The notes under the pieces are model-generated. The model saw only the letters and a list, made by a program, of their open reading frames with translations. It was not told where the DNA came from and made no database searches. Below are positions 1 to 7,909 of a DNA stretch of 37,682 nt, piece by piece (position 1 is the stretch's first letter; each line of letters starts with the position of its first letter). Source of the stretch: Methylophaga sp. Its GTDB lineage: Bacteria; Pseudomonadota; Gammaproteobacteria; Nitrosococcales; Methylophagaceae. The position numbers and the translations under genes were made by a program. The stretch lies in the NCBI GenBank assembly GCA_002733505.1, contig NVVW01000021.1, forward strand, positions 1 through 37,682, written 5' to 3'.

Positions 1-1133
1 TCAGTGGCGCTTAGTGAAAGTGCTATCATGTCTATAGCATGATCTCTTTGCAGGAATTTGCAAGCTTTTTCTGCAGTTTCAATGATCACGGGTATAGACG
101 CCTTATTATGGGCATCCTGCCATACAGTTTGATTATTATATAAATGAACAGATGCATCGACAAAATCAGTGACACTGTTTGCAACAATCCCAGGCCAAAC
201 TTCATTTTGGTGCATGCCTTCACTCCCTAGAGAGCTTGTTACGCTGGGTGTTTGCATTATCATCGCATCAAGTAGCTTACCCTTAATGCCAGCACCAAAG
301 CGAATGGGGGCTAAGCAAACACGGTATTGTTCCATTACCGCCAAGGCATCTTCTGCCCAACCTTTAATTAGAAAGCCCGTTTTTGGGTTATTGAGTGCGG
401 TTGCTTTAGGTGGCGGATATGATCCATAAATATGCAGCTCGGCATTCGGTAATTGTTTTCTAATTAACGACCAAATTTCTTGTAAATATAGCACCATATC
501 CCAATTAGGTACATGACGAAAGTTGCCAATGGTCATAAAGTGTTTTCGCTCAGAAAAAGATCGTGTTTTGTTGGGGAGTTTTGCTAAATCAACCATAAAG
601 GGCAAGTGGTGCAGTAGGGCAGCATCTACCTTAAAAGTTTCAATTAATAATCCCATTTCAAAAGTAGAGATAATTAATGAAATATCACAGCGTAATATTG
701 CTGCTATTTCTCGTTTAGCAATATCGCTAAATAAATCTTCTGGTGTCATTTCACGGTTAGCTTTATGGGCTTGGTGGCGGGCATGACGTAAGCATTGTAA
801 GTCTTCAGTATCTAATATCTTAACTGCATCAGGACAGTTTTTTTCGACACGCCAGCCAAATTGTTCTTCCATCATAAAACGATCAAAGAGCACAATATCA
901 GGTTGATAATCAGAAATATAAGCATCAAAACTATTACAATTCAACACGATTGATTGACTTGAGATGCCCTCACTAGCCAGATCTATCATATGCTCTGTTG
1001 TTTGTGCTGGCGTGGCAAATTCAACGTGCCAATTTTGCTGTTTGAATAAGCGCAATATTGACATCATATGGCTGCCCGCCGCTGAGGAGTTGGGCTCTGG
1101 CCAAACATAGCCTATAACTAATATCTTTTTCAT
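1..1133 (-). CDS. Glycosyltransferase family 4-like protein, 5' part (runs off the left edge)
   Basis: I translated this by hand from the ATG at 1133-1131; the frame stays open for 377 codons to the window edge, so the C-terminus is missing. The N-terminus MKKILVIGYVWPEP, followed by an SSAAG turn, is a typical first Rossmann strand and loop of GT-B glycosyltransferases. The second half contains 'HFMTIGNFRHVPNWD' and 'ELHIYGSYPP', then 'LAPIRFGAGIKGKLLDAMI', the usual nucleotide-sugar-binding pattern of Glycos_transf_1/Glyco_trans_1_4 domains. It probably transfers a sugar from a nucleotide sugar to a cell-surface polysaccharide or lipid; donor and acceptor cannot be read from the sequence. 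No partner gene is visible in the window. Family call is confident, exact role unknown. Confidence 0.8.
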   Translation of the reverse strand, partial: MKKILVIGYVWPEPNSSAAGSHMMSILRLFKQQNWHVEFATPAQTTEHMIDLASEGISSQSIVLNCNSFDAYISDYQPDIVLFDRFMMEEQFGWRVEKNCPDAVKILDTEDLQCLRHARHQAHKANREMTPEDLFSDIAKREIAAILRCDISLIISTFEMGLLIETFKVDAALLHHLPFMVDLAKLPNKTRSFSERKHFMTIGNFRHVPNWDMVLYLQEIWSLIRKQLPNAELHIYGSYPPPKATALNNPKTGFLIKGWAEDALAVMEQYRVCLAPIRFGAGIKGKLLDAMIMQTPSVTSSLGSEGMHQNEVWPGIVANSVTDFVDASVHLYNNQTVWQDAHNKASIPVIIETAEKACKFLQRDHAIDMIALSLSAT

Positions 1134-1197
1134 ACTGTTAGTACAACTTATGACTGCTAAATAATTCTTTTCCGAGCAAGCAGTATATTATATACTC

Positions 1198-1329
1198 GTG
1201 ATCATTCAATCTGTGCATTTTTGCTCCTCCGTCATCCCGGTATGTTTTTAGCCGGGATCTCCGCACAAACAAGACTCCGGCTAAAAACATACCGGGATGA
1301 CGAGGTTTTTTTGCAAATTGAATGATCAC
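1198..1329. repeat. MITE-like palindromic repeat, GTCATCCCGG core
   Basis: This 132-bp unit has 13-bp perfect terminal inverted repeats, GTGATCATTCAAT at 1198-1210 and its complement at 1317-1329. Nested inside is a perfect 25-bp inverted repeat (1231-1255 and 1277-1301) beginning GTCATCCCGGTATG. It has no coding capacity; the 63-codon frame across it on the minus strand is not gene-like. It lies between the divergently read glycosyltransferase and pseudouridine synthase genes and ends 27 bp before the latter's start. A related but diverged unit lies at 9434-9578. Short GTCATCCC-type palindromes are widespread in proteobacterial intergenic regions; mobility by a transposase acting in trans is inference. 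Confidence 0.8.
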
Positions 1330-1356
1330 CTTGCCACACTATTATGAGCCGAATCC

Positions 1357-3033
1357 TTGTCAGAAACCTTTTTCACTTCGTTTAAGCAACCTATAGATTC
1401 GTATAGTTTGCCTCAGCGCTTTACTTTTCCATTTTATTATCAGCCTCATTCCTTATGTGCTTTAGCTGTAACAGAGTTGCAACATCATATTAAGATGGAT
1501 GCTGATTGGCAGCATGATTTTGGGCTTTCAGGAGATGCTGAAACAGCCATAGGCAAAATGTTTGGCGTGTTGCTTGTGCAAAACAAGCAAGGAGATGTGG
1601 GCTATCTATCTGCCTTTTCAGGCAAAATAGCAGATAGCAATCATCATGCTAAATTTGTTCCGCCAGTGTTTGATATGCTGACTGAAGATGGTTTTTTCAG
1701 AACAGGACAAGATCAGTTAAAACAGATAAGCCATCAAATTAAATTGTTAGAAAGCAATCCAGATATTTTGATGCTGGAACAGGCATTAAACATAGAACAA
1801 CGCTCATCAAATATGAAAATAGCAGCGCATAGATCCACCATGATTGAAGGGCGAAAAAGCAGGAAGGCGCAGAGGGTTGAAGCAGAAACACAGTTAAATA
1901 ATGAAGGTTTTATTATTTTAAAAGACACCTTAAGCAAGCAAAGTATTAAGCAAAAAAACCAGTTACGAGATTTAAATATTTACTGGAATGAACGAATTAA
2001 CAAAGCGCAGAAAAATCTTAATGCTTTGCTTAATGAAATCACACTATTAAAAGACAAACGTAAATCTCTCTCAGCCAAGTTGCAAAAAAAAATATTTGAT
2101 CACTATCAATTTTTGAATCAAAAAGGTGTTGGGAAGAGTTTATATGATATTTTTAAAAATACACGGCAACAAACGCCTCCTGCTGGGGCAGGAGAGTGTG
2201 CCACACCTAAACTACTGCACTATGCATTTAGTAATGATTTGAAGCCATTAGCGATGGCAGAATTCTGGTGGGGGGTATCACCAAAATCAGCAATACGCCA
2301 ACATTTAAATTTTTATGCCGCCTGTTTAGGGAAGTGTCAACCTATTCTCACGCACATGCTTGAAGGCATAAAAATAGATGAAAATCCACTATTAATCAAT
2401 CCTGCTGAAGGTAAAGATATCGAGATTGTTTATCAAGATGAGGTGATGGCAGTGATCAACAAACCCGCTGAGTTTTTATCTGTGCCCGGTAAAAACATTG
2501 AAGACTCCGTTTATTTACGAATGAAACAGCGCTTTGCCAATGCAAAAGGCCCTTTAATTGTTCACAGATTAGATATGTCTACTTCAGGTTTAATGGTTAT
2601 AGCCTTATCAAAACAAGCTCATAAAAACCTACAAAAACAATTTATTAACCGCACGGTAAAAAAGCGCTATGTAGCACTACTAGATGGCATATTGACGGCA
2701 GAAGAGGGCAGTATCAGCTTACCAATACGTGTTGATTTAGATGATAGACCACGACAATTAGTTTGTTATGACTATGGCAAACCAGCAGAAACATTTTGGC
2801 AATTGATAGAGCACAAAAAGGGTAAAAGCAAAGTATATTTTCACCCTAAAACAGGGCGCACACATCAGTTAAGAGTCCACTCAGCCCACATTAAAGGTTT
2901 AAATATGCCGATAGTCGGTGATGATCTCTATGGCACTAGAGCTAACCGTCTACACTTGCATGCAGAATCTTTACAATTCACCCATCCAATTACAAAACAA
3001 GTAATGAAATTTCAAGTTAATGCCGAGTTTTAA
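1357..3033 (+). CDS. RluA-family pseudouridine synthase with long N-terminal extension
   Basis: The C-terminal third (about residues 350-558) is an RluA-type pseudouridine synthase. It has 'VIVYQDEVMAVINKPAEFLSVPGK'-like entry strands, the catalytic loop HRLDMSTSGL (Asp about residue 406) and 'FHPKTGRTHQLRVHSAH'. The first 340 residues form an extension with a Lys/Gln-rich, probably coiled-coil stretch at about 110-255. This ~560-residue architecture is known in gammaproteobacteria, where it is usually annotated as a tRNA-U32/23S rRNA-U746 (RluA-type) synthase; the actual target is not shown here. The start is TTG at 1357: an in-frame TGA lies 12 nt upstream and the first internal Met is residue 47. 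The ribosome binding site is weak. The gene converges on the YdcF-like gene with a 3-nt gap and no terminator between them. Confidence 0.88.
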   Translation: MSETFFTSFKQPIDSYSLPQRFTFPFYYQPHSLCALAVTELQHHIKMDADWQHDFGLSGDAETAIGKMFGVLLVQNKQGDVGYLSAFSGKIADSNHHAKFVPPVFDMLTEDGFFRTGQDQLKQISHQIKLLESNPDILMLEQALNIEQRSSNMKIAAHRSTMIEGRKSRKAQRVEAETQLNNEGFIILKDTLSKQSIKQKNQLRDLNIYWNERINKAQKNLNALLNEITLLKDKRKSLSAKLQKKIFDHYQFLNQKGVGKSLYDIFKNTRQQTPPAGAGECATPKLLHYAFSNDLKPLAMAEFWWGVSPKSAIRQHLNFYAACLGKCQPILTHMLEGIKIDENPLLINPAEGKDIEIVYQDEVMAVINKPAEFLSVPGKNIEDSVYLRMKQRFANAKGPLIVHRLDMSTSGLMVIALSKQAHKNLQKQFINRTVKKRYVALLDGILTAEEGSISLPIRVDLDDRPRQLVCYDYGKPAETFWQLIEHKKGKSKVYFHPKTGRTHQLRVHSAHIKGLNMPIVGDDLYGTRANRLHLHAESLQFTHPITKQVMKFQVNAEF

Positions 3034-3036
3034 AGT

Positions 3037-3621
3037 TTACTTGTGAGTAAACAGATAATAATGATAAAAATACACTTCGCGTATTAGAAATTTAAATTGA
3101 GATTTAAAGGTACGATAACGTGACGTGGGAGTGGGCGATGTCACTGCGGTGATGCCTAGGTTATTAGCAATAATTGATGCGCGTTTAAGATGTAATGGAT
3201 CGCTGATAATAATGGCAGTCGTTAGCCCATTGGATGCCATCAGTTTTTTGGCCTCGACAAGATTATCAACCGTGCTGCGAGAACTATCTTCTGTCAACAC
3301 ATCTACAACCTTTATGCCATTACGAAGTGCATATTTCGCGGCAACGTCACTTTCAGAATAAGGTGCACCTGTGCCAAATCCTCCGGTGAAGATTACCGTA
3401 GGGGCCAAACCTTGCTGATAGAGTGTTATCGCATGATCGATGCGTTCCTTAAGAACAGGAGACGGACTTTTATGGTAAGCCGCGGCACCCAATACAATAA
3501 TACAATCCGAATTTTGGGCGTAGTCTTTTGAACCATAATGCCAAATGCTAGCAGCGATAAAAAACAGCCATATAGAAAAAGCAATGAAAAGCCAAAGTAA
3601 CGTTTTACGAATACGCATCAT
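3037..3621 (-). CDS. YdcF/SanA/ElyC-type DUF218 membrane-anchored protein
   Basis: The 194-residue protein has one N-terminal membrane segment (about residues 7-29) and then a DUF218 domain. Recognisable parts are 'DCIIVLGAAAYHKSPSPVLKER' entering the fold, 'VIFTGGFGTGAPYSESDVAAKYA', 'EDSSRSTVDNLVEAKKLM' and 'IIISDPLHLKRA'. Family members include E. coli YdcF, SanA and ElyC, some of which are linked to envelope polysaccharide or vancomycin-resistance phenotypes; the biochemical activity is not settled. Topology suggests a periplasmic domain. Two adjacent ATGs (3621 and 3618) could each serve as start. No operon partner is obvious: ppiC ends 68 nt upstream on the same strand, so readthrough from that operon is possible. 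Confidence 0.82.
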   Translation of the reverse strand: MMRIRKTLLWLFIAFSIWLFFIAASIWHYGSKDYAQNSDCIIVLGAAAYHKSPSPVLKERIDHAITLYQQGLAPTVIFTGGFGTGAPYSESDVAAKYALRNGIKVVDVLTEDSSRSTVDNLVEAKKLMASNGLTTAIIISDPLHLKRASIIANNLGITAVTSPTPTSRYRTFKSQFKFLIREVYFYHYYLFTHK

Positions 3622-3689
3622 GGTTAAGATTATACCTGCACTCCATCAAAAATATCTATTACTAAAATTAGGGGGTAGCATTACTTAGA

Positions 3690-3971
3690 TCAATGGCGGT
3701 AAATAGTTTCAATCAAATGAAAGCCTAATTTTGTTTTAACAGGGCCATGAATTTTCAAAACAGTTTTTTTAAACACGACGTTATCAAAGGCTTTTAACAT
3801 TGTACCAGGGCGAAACTCGCCCAGCTCACCCCCTTTTTTAGCTGATGACTTACACAGCGAATGTTTTTTAGCGAGCTTGGCAAAGTCGCTGCCTTTTGCT
3901 AACTGCTGCTTAATTTTCTCTGCTTCTTCTTTAGTTTTTACTAGAATATGTCGTGCACATGCTGTTGCCAC
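3690..3971 (-). CDS. ppiC: Peptidyl-prolyl cis-trans isomerase C (parvulin)
   Basis: This 93-residue single-domain parvulin has the same length as E. coli PpiC and matches it closely in pattern: 'ARHILVKTKEEAEKIKQQL', 'GSDFAKLAKKHSLCKSSAKKGGELGEF', 'MLKAFDNVVF' and 'GPVKTKLGFHLIETIYRH'. It catalyses cis-trans isomerisation of Xaa-Pro bonds in the cytoplasm; no signal peptide is present. The start is GTG at 3971, which shares one nucleotide with the TAG stop of the DUF1499 gene upstream (TAGTG), so the two are probably translationally coupled. It is the last gene of an apparent HMA-DUF1499-ppiC operon. Confidence 0.93.
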   Translation of the reverse strand: MATACARHILVKTKEEAEKIKQQLAKGSDFAKLAKKHSLCKSSAKKGGELGEFRPGTMLKAFDNVVFKKTVLKIHGPVKTKLGFHLIETIYRH

Positions 3972-4447
3972 TAGTAATGTTCCTTTAACTTTTGTTGATA
4001 CAGTTGTTTGAGCAATTCTACACGTTTCTTGTTTACGCCCATATCACTATGACCCATACGCGACGCAGAACGGAAATGAATTAAATTTTGATTACTATCT
4101 ATCTTGATTTCCAAGTCATCAACAAAACCAAAAATGGCTGATGTAAATGTGGCTGCGAGATAATCATCACTTTCAGCTTGAAGTGTGCCATTCATTTCCA
4201 CAATAACTTCTTTCAGAATAACGAGAGAATTTGCAATATCCTCATGCACGAGTGGTAGTGGGTCAATATAATGATTTACATCGCTTTTATCGCTACTGCA
4301 CACGCAGTTAGGTTTATCAGGGCAGGGTGATAAAGCATTAGAAATTAAGCCTAATGCTTCGCCTTGCTTTGATTTCTGAGCCATAGTAAAAAACAGCACC
4401 ACCCCGACAACAATAATGCACAATGCAATGACTGAAAGGGCTTTCAT
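3971..4447 (-). CDS. DUF1499 family membrane-anchored protein
   Basis: The 158-residue protein has an N-terminal hydrophobic segment (about residues 4-23) and then the DUF1499 hallmark CPDKPNCVCSS (Cys-rich), followed by 'LVILKEVIVEMNGTLQAESDDYLAATFTSAIFGFVDDLEIKID' and 'IHFRSASRMGHSDMGVNKKRVELL'. These match the family pattern in which a short protein senses or processes something at the membrane; the function is not established. It sits 18 nt after the HMA gene and overlaps ppiC by one nucleotide, giving a compact three-gene unit. The two conserved cysteines next to a copper/metal-type HMA neighbour are suggestive, but a metal role is inference only. Confidence 0.85.
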   Translation of the reverse strand: MKALSVIALCIIVVGVVLFFTMAQKSKQGEALGLISNALSPCPDKPNCVCSSDKSDVNHYIDPLPLVHEDIANSLVILKEVIVEMNGTLQAESDDYLAATFTSAIFGFVDDLEIKIDSNQNLIHFRSASRMGHSDMGVNKKRVELLKQLYQQKLKEHY

Positions 4448-4465
4448 TAGATATTTTCTACTTGG

Positions 4466-4741
4466 CTAGCTAACCTTACCAATCGCACAACTCACTACCG
4501 ATTTAGCCTTGCTTTTCAGGGCTGCAATGCCTTCAACGGATCCTTTTTCTGGGTATCCCATGGCAAGGAGCGCTTTAACGTAAGATTGATAGCCAGTGTC
4601 ATCTTTAGCTTCAATAGTGACAATCTGATCTTCAATGGCAATATCCACACTCTCAACACCCTCTAATGCCATTATTTTTTTAGTAATGGTATTAGCACAG
4701 CCATCACAACGAATATTTTCTACATCAATACTTATTTTCAT
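4466..4741 (-). CDS. Heavy-metal-associated (HMA) domain protein
   Basis: This 91-residue protein begins with an HMA fold: 'MKISIDVENIRCDGCANTITKKI' carries the CxxC metal-binding pair (Cys13 and Cys16), followed by 'GVESVDIAIEDQIVTIEA' and 'LLAMGYPEKGS'. The family binds soft metals such as Cu(I) or Zn(II) and acts as a metallochaperone or as a detached domain of P-type ATPases. Here the usual GMTCxxC is IRCDGC, and a Lys/Ala/Ser-rich tail with one extra Cys (about residue 86) follows the domain. No metal ATPase is in the window, so it works apart from a pump or its partner lies elsewhere. It is the first gene of the unit ending in ppiC. Confidence 0.87.
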   Translation of the reverse strand: MKISIDVENIRCDGCANTITKKIMALEGVESVDIAIEDQIVTIEAKDDTGYQSYVKALLAMGYPEKGSVEGIAALKSKAKSVVSCAIGKVS

Positions 4742-4846
4742 CTGTATTACCTTCTATTATCTCTTGCGTGTAGTATAAGACAATTGTATATAGTTTATTA
4801 CTGCAAATTTATAAGTTAATCTTAAAATTGTAAGGAATTAAAGTAA

Positions 4847-5276
4847 ATGGATACGTTTACTCGCAACTATTTGTTCGGTCTAAGCATGATTTTTTTAATT
4901 GCTTTTGGTACTTGGTTGCCTAATTATAGTTTCCGAGTGAGTGAGCGAGTTAAATGATCTACTTGAAAATGAACCCTTGTTAGCAGATTACCCCTGTCAG
5001 TTTCGTGTTTTATCTCTGAATAATGGTGTTGCCGAGCTTGCTAGCCCTCGTTCAGCTTCTATGCCAGCCATTAAGTTTCTTGCGATTATTTATCCTGATT
5101 TAAAAGATAAATCACCACAAAATCCTATCCTAATAGAAGCACAAAAGGAATTGGCCGATCGCCAAGCCTTTGCCAAGAAATTAATTCTCCAGCAAGCAGA
5201 TGTTTCAAGTGTCAATTGGACACTTGATCGCGATTGGTATGCAAAATACGATATTTATTTAGCAAGCTACAGGTAA
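4847..5276 (+). pseudogene. Membrane-anchored protein of unknown function, split by a GAGT-repeat frameshift
   Basis: Two frames are needed. An ATG at 4847, preceded by AAGGA at 4832, opens a 36-codon frame (4847-4957) with one hydrophobic segment, 'YLFGLSMIFLIAFGTWL', ending RVSERVK. A second frame of 111 codons (4941-5276) starts at GTG and reads SELNDLLENEPLLADYP. At 4935-4949 the DNA is a 4-bp tandem repeat, GAGTGAGTGAGCGAG. Removing one GAGT unit joins the frames as ...YSFRVSELNDLLENEP, a continuous protein of about 141 residues with a membrane anchor. So a 4-bp duplication probably broke the gene, or it is phase-variable. Alternatively the downstream GTG is used on its own, overlapping the short leader by 17 nt. 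I do not recognise the 111-residue domain ('FRVLSLNNGVAELASPRS', 'KFLAIIYPDL'). Confidence 0.65.
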
Positions 5277-5290
5277 GCTAAATTATCAGT

Positions 5291-5473
5291 TTATTTGCCT
5301 TTGCAAGAACTAAGACCAAATGGTAAATAAGCAGGGCACCAGCCGACTAACCCAGTGATGAGCGGAACAGCACCGACCGCCCCCCACCAGTTTTGGGCAT
5401 AAACACCCCAGCCAATTACTACAACACCCACTATAATCCTAATAACTTTATCTATTCCACCTACATTTTTCAT
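5291..5473 (-). CDS. YgaP-like DUF2892 small membrane protein
   Basis: The 60-residue protein fits the DUF2892 pattern: 'MKNVGGIDKVIRIIVGVVVIG', a second hydrophobic stretch 'WGAVGAVPLITGLVGWCPAY', and the closing 'PFGLSSCK'. The family is found alone or fused to rhodanese domains (as in YgaP) and forms two membrane helices; a role in sulfur or thiocyanate handling is proposed for YgaP but not shown for stand-alone members. The two Cys residues at the second helix end are the typical ones. It converges on the split gene at 4847-5276 with a 14-nt gap. Confidence 0.88.
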   Translation of the reverse strand: MKNVGGIDKVIRIIVGVVVIGWGVYAQNWWGAVGAVPLITGLVGWCPAYLPFGLSSCKGK

Positions 5474-5633
5474 TATTTATTCCTCATTGGGTTAATAATA
5501 CCCGTAATCATGATACATGAAGTTGTGTGTTGCAGACTTATCTTCGAATATTCCAAAGGATATTTGCCCGAGACAGTGCCTTGAATAAAGTGTTACAGTT
5601 AGCACACAATAAGGTAGCAATGAGGAAAATAAA

Positions 5634-6290
5634 ATGAATAAATTTTATGGTGAATCACACCGTGAGCTACAAGATGAATTTAAAACTAGTGCATTAGCTG
5701 ATCGTTTGGTTGAAGTCATCGTATCAGAAGAAATTGCCGATGATGCCAAAGACTTTATTGAAAGCCGGCCCATGTTTTTTTTATCGACTATTGATCAAAA
5801 TGGTCAACCGACCTGTTCCTATAAAGGCGGCGCACCGGGTTTTGTAAAAGTGGTTGATGAAACCACTATCGCATTTCCATCGTATGATGGTAATGGCATG
5901 TTTTATTCACTAGGAAATATTCGAGAAACCTCAAAAGTAGGGATATTGTTTATCGACTTTGAAACACCACACCGCATTCGCTTTCATGGTGAAGCCACGG
6001 TTTCGAGTGATGATCCACTGTTAGAAGAATATGAAGAAGCCGAATTAATTGTGCGCGTTAAACTGACTAAAATGTGGATTAATTGCCCACGCTATATTCA
6101 TAAATATGAACTCAAAGAACTATCACATTATGTGCCCGGACAAAAAGATAAAACACCGTTTGCAGTCTGGAAACGCATTGATTTAATGCAAGATGTATTA
6201 GCCCCCAAAGATCAAGGCCGTCCCGAACAAGAGGGTGGCGTGATAAGCCTTGAAGAATGGGTTGAAGATGTGCAAAAAGGCGAGGGCTAA
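5634..6290 (+). CDS. Pyridoxamine 5'-phosphate oxidase-like FMN-binding protein
   Basis: The 218-residue protein has a PPOX split-barrel: 'RPMFFLSTIDQNGQPTCSYKGGAPGFVKVVDETTIAFPSYDGNGMFYSLGNI' followed by 'VGILFIDFETPHRIRFHGEATV'. These are the strands and loops that bind FMN in this superfamily. It lacks features I would need to call it true PdxH, and is better seen as a general flavin oxidoreductase; the substrate is unknown. The C-terminal end has 'YVPGQKDKTPFAVWKRID', typical of a ~200-residue subfamily annotated simply as pyridoxamine 5'-phosphate oxidase family. The ATG follows AGCAATGAGGAAAATAAA, where GAGGA is a good ribosome binding site. It converges on the lipoprotein gene with a 4-nt gap. 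Confidence 0.85.
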   Translation: MNKFYGESHRELQDEFKTSALADRLVEVIVSEEIADDAKDFIESRPMFFLSTIDQNGQPTCSYKGGAPGFVKVVDETTIAFPSYDGNGMFYSLGNIRETSKVGILFIDFETPHRIRFHGEATVSSDDPLLEEYEEAELIVRVKLTKMWINCPRYIHKYELKELSHYVPGQKDKTPFAVWKRIDLMQDVLAPKDQGRPEQEGGVISLEEWVEDVQKGEG

Positions 6291-6294
6291 AAGC

Positions 6295-6642
6295 CTACAT
6301 TGTTGTAATAGCGATCACATTTTCTTCGCATTGCATTTGTTTGAGTGCTTCATCATCAATATTGGCATAAAAGCTATTGCTCCGGGGGAATGAGGAGAAA
6401 ATAGTCATCTGCTCATATTTTTCGCTAAATGCTTCTTCAACTACACTAGTTTTGACTGATTTATCGATATAAATGAGAAAGCCGGGAGCGGGTTGATTAT
6501 CTTCAGAGTCGATCAATACTGGCTCATCACAACCAAAAGTGTCGTTAAGCGTCACCATGCTGACATCGTTATTATTATCGGTGCAACCGCCGATAAGTGC
6601 AGATAAACCTAGAGCAACGAACATTGAAAATATATTTTTCAT
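6295..6642 (-). CDS. Small lipoprotein of unknown function
   Basis: The 115-residue product has a type II signal peptide: a short basic start MKN, a hydrophobic core and the lipobox LIGGC with the lipidated Cys at position 20. Asn and Asp residues follow, which would favour inner-membrane retention under the '+2 Asp' rule only if Asp were at +2; here +2 is Thr, so outer-membrane sorting is possible. The mature part ('DEPVLIDSEDNQPAPGFLIYIDKSV', 'YANIDDEALKQMQCEENVIAITTM') is acidic and I do not recognise it. It lies downstream of the PAP2 remnant on the same strand; no functional link is evident. Confidence 0.7.
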   Translation of the reverse strand: MKNIFSMFVALGLSALIGGCTDNNNDVSMVTLNDTFGCDEPVLIDSEDNQPAPGFLIYIDKSVKTSVVEEAFSEKYEQMTIFSSFPRSNSFYANIDDEALKQMQCEENVIAITTM

Positions 6643-6680
6643 CTTTTATCCTCTAATTGTTTCTTAAAATGTTGCAACTT

Positions 6681-7314
6681 TTATTCCATTTCTTTTGAGG
6701 AAAATTTAACAATAAGCGATCGGGCAATAAGCCACGCCACAAATCCTAAAACTATGTTTGCCAGCAATAAAAAGAAGGTGGCGATAAACATTGAAGAGAA
6801 TGCATACCAGAGGGAAATCAGCAGCAGTCATACCCAATAGCCCTGATCCATTTTCTCCAGCTAACCACACAATATTAGGACGAGGCAGTTTTAACTGTGG
6901 TTTTACAATATGTTCATTAAACCAAGCCCCTTCGCCAGCAAAGAGTGCAGCGATCAACACAATAATACTGCCTTCTTTCCAACATCTTTGTGCCGTGATT
7001 CCAGCACGTGTTACTAGTAGCATCAACATCAAAAGCACCACAAAGGGTGCACCTGATACGCTACCTGAATAGGAAAGCCAATAAGCTAATAGTGAAAATG
7101 GTTGAGTCAGATCAAAGTAGGGTGCTGTAGTTGAATCGATTAGCGGAATTAGGAATGTTAATGGGATAAGTAGCCAGGTTACTATTACAAATATCCCTAT
7201 TCGTAAACATAACTGAGAGAGTGAAGATTCTATCTCTAGAGCTATCGCTTTCGCAACACGATTACGTTCGTCTATGGTTTTTATTTTTTGAAGTCGTGGT
7301 GCTAATTTCTTCAT
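6681..7314 (-). pseudogene. PAP2-family membrane phosphatase, frameshifted remnant
   Basis: The open frame (202 codons, stop at 6706) starts as a PAP2 phosphatase. It has hydrophobic helices at about 38-60 and 85-103 and the first signature KPQLKLPRP (Lys138, Arg145). After 'GMTAADFP' (to residue 168) the frame goes wrong. The DNA around 6804-6813 would read F-P-S-G-H-A, the second PAP2 signature, only if two single bases were restored, one in the CCN codon and one in the CAT codon. In the shifted frame the sequence continues as a convincing membrane helix, 'AFSSMFIATFFLLLANIVLG', to a TAA at 6681. The third signature (SRx5Hx3D) is missing from either frame. I therefore read it as a decayed lipid phosphatase rather than a working enzyme. 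Confidence 0.75.
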
Positions 7315-7373
7315 TCGCTTTGACCAGTGATACTATAGCAGCCACAGAATAAATTCAAAACGAAGCTATCAAC

Positions 7374-7853
7374 ATGAGTCTCTTAGTATTACAAATAATT
7401 ATCAAGCAATGGGATAAAAGCCAACGAACCCAAAAACATGTTGAGGAAAGAGCGAAAATAGCAAACCATCATCCTATCATATTCCCACCTGCTTTTTATG
7501 CACTTGATCAACAATGCGTAATAGACGCATACGGTGATGATCTTCTTGAAAATCGAATACGCTATTCACAGCCCGATATCAACACCATTAAATTTGATCA
7601 TTTTCAAGTTAGCTTAAGCAATAACACGCTTCAGTATAATGGTGCACCAAATTCTGACAGTACATCGAGAACATTAGGCCCACTAGACAATAGATGGATT
7701 CAATGTGAATATAATTGGCGATATAGCGTTTACCAAGGTGGGCTTTATTATTGGTTATATGAAGAAGTAACGCTTAATGCAATCAATTTAAATCGTTTAG
7801 ATGAAAACATATTTATGAACTCTGAGCCGGATAGCATTATTTTAACTGGCTAA
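7374..7853 (+). CDS. Hypothetical protein, no recognised domain
   Basis: A 159-codon frame with ATG at 7374, divergent from the PAP2 remnant. The start MSLLVLQIIIKQW is hydrophobic but short (about 10 residues), too weak for a clear membrane anchor. The rest is rich in Asn, Tyr and Ile, e.g. 'FDHFQVSLSNNTLQYNG', 'RWIQCEYNWRYSVYQGGLYYWLYEEVTLNAI', which looks like a beta-rich globular domain. I recognise no family. Base composition resembles the surroundings and no other frame competes, so it is probably a real gene. It converges on the DUF945 gene with a terminator hairpin between them. Confidence 0.6.
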   Translation: MSLLVLQIIIKQWDKSQRTQKHVEERAKIANHHPIIFPPAFYALDQQCVIDAYGDDLLENRIRYSQPDINTIKFDHFQVSLSNNTLQYNGAPNSDSTSRTLGPLDNRWIQCEYNWRYSVYQGGLYYWLYEEVTLNAINLNRLDENIFMNSEPDSIILTG

Positions 7854-7873
7854 GTTTGCTCGAGTCAGCTTCT

Positions 7874-7900
7874 AAAAAGGGCACTGCACAAGCAGCACCC
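7874..7900 (-). terminator. Rho-independent terminator after the DUF945 gene
   Basis: On the minus strand, 10 nt after the stop of the DUF945 gene, an imperfect 9-bp stem (GGGTGCTGC with GCAGTGCCC, loop TTGT) is followed by TTTTT. In the other orientation no T-run follows, so it serves the minus-strand gene. Confidence 0.65.
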
Positions 7901-7909
7901 TCTATAGAT

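Noticed and set aside
1138..1329. 63-codon minus-strand frame across the first repeat
   Set aside because: It is made of the palindrome itself and has no protein-like pattern.
6791..7072. 93-codon plus-strand frame opposite the PAP2 remnant
   Set aside because: Antisense shadow; the minus strand holds the recognisable KxxxxxxRP motif and membrane helices.
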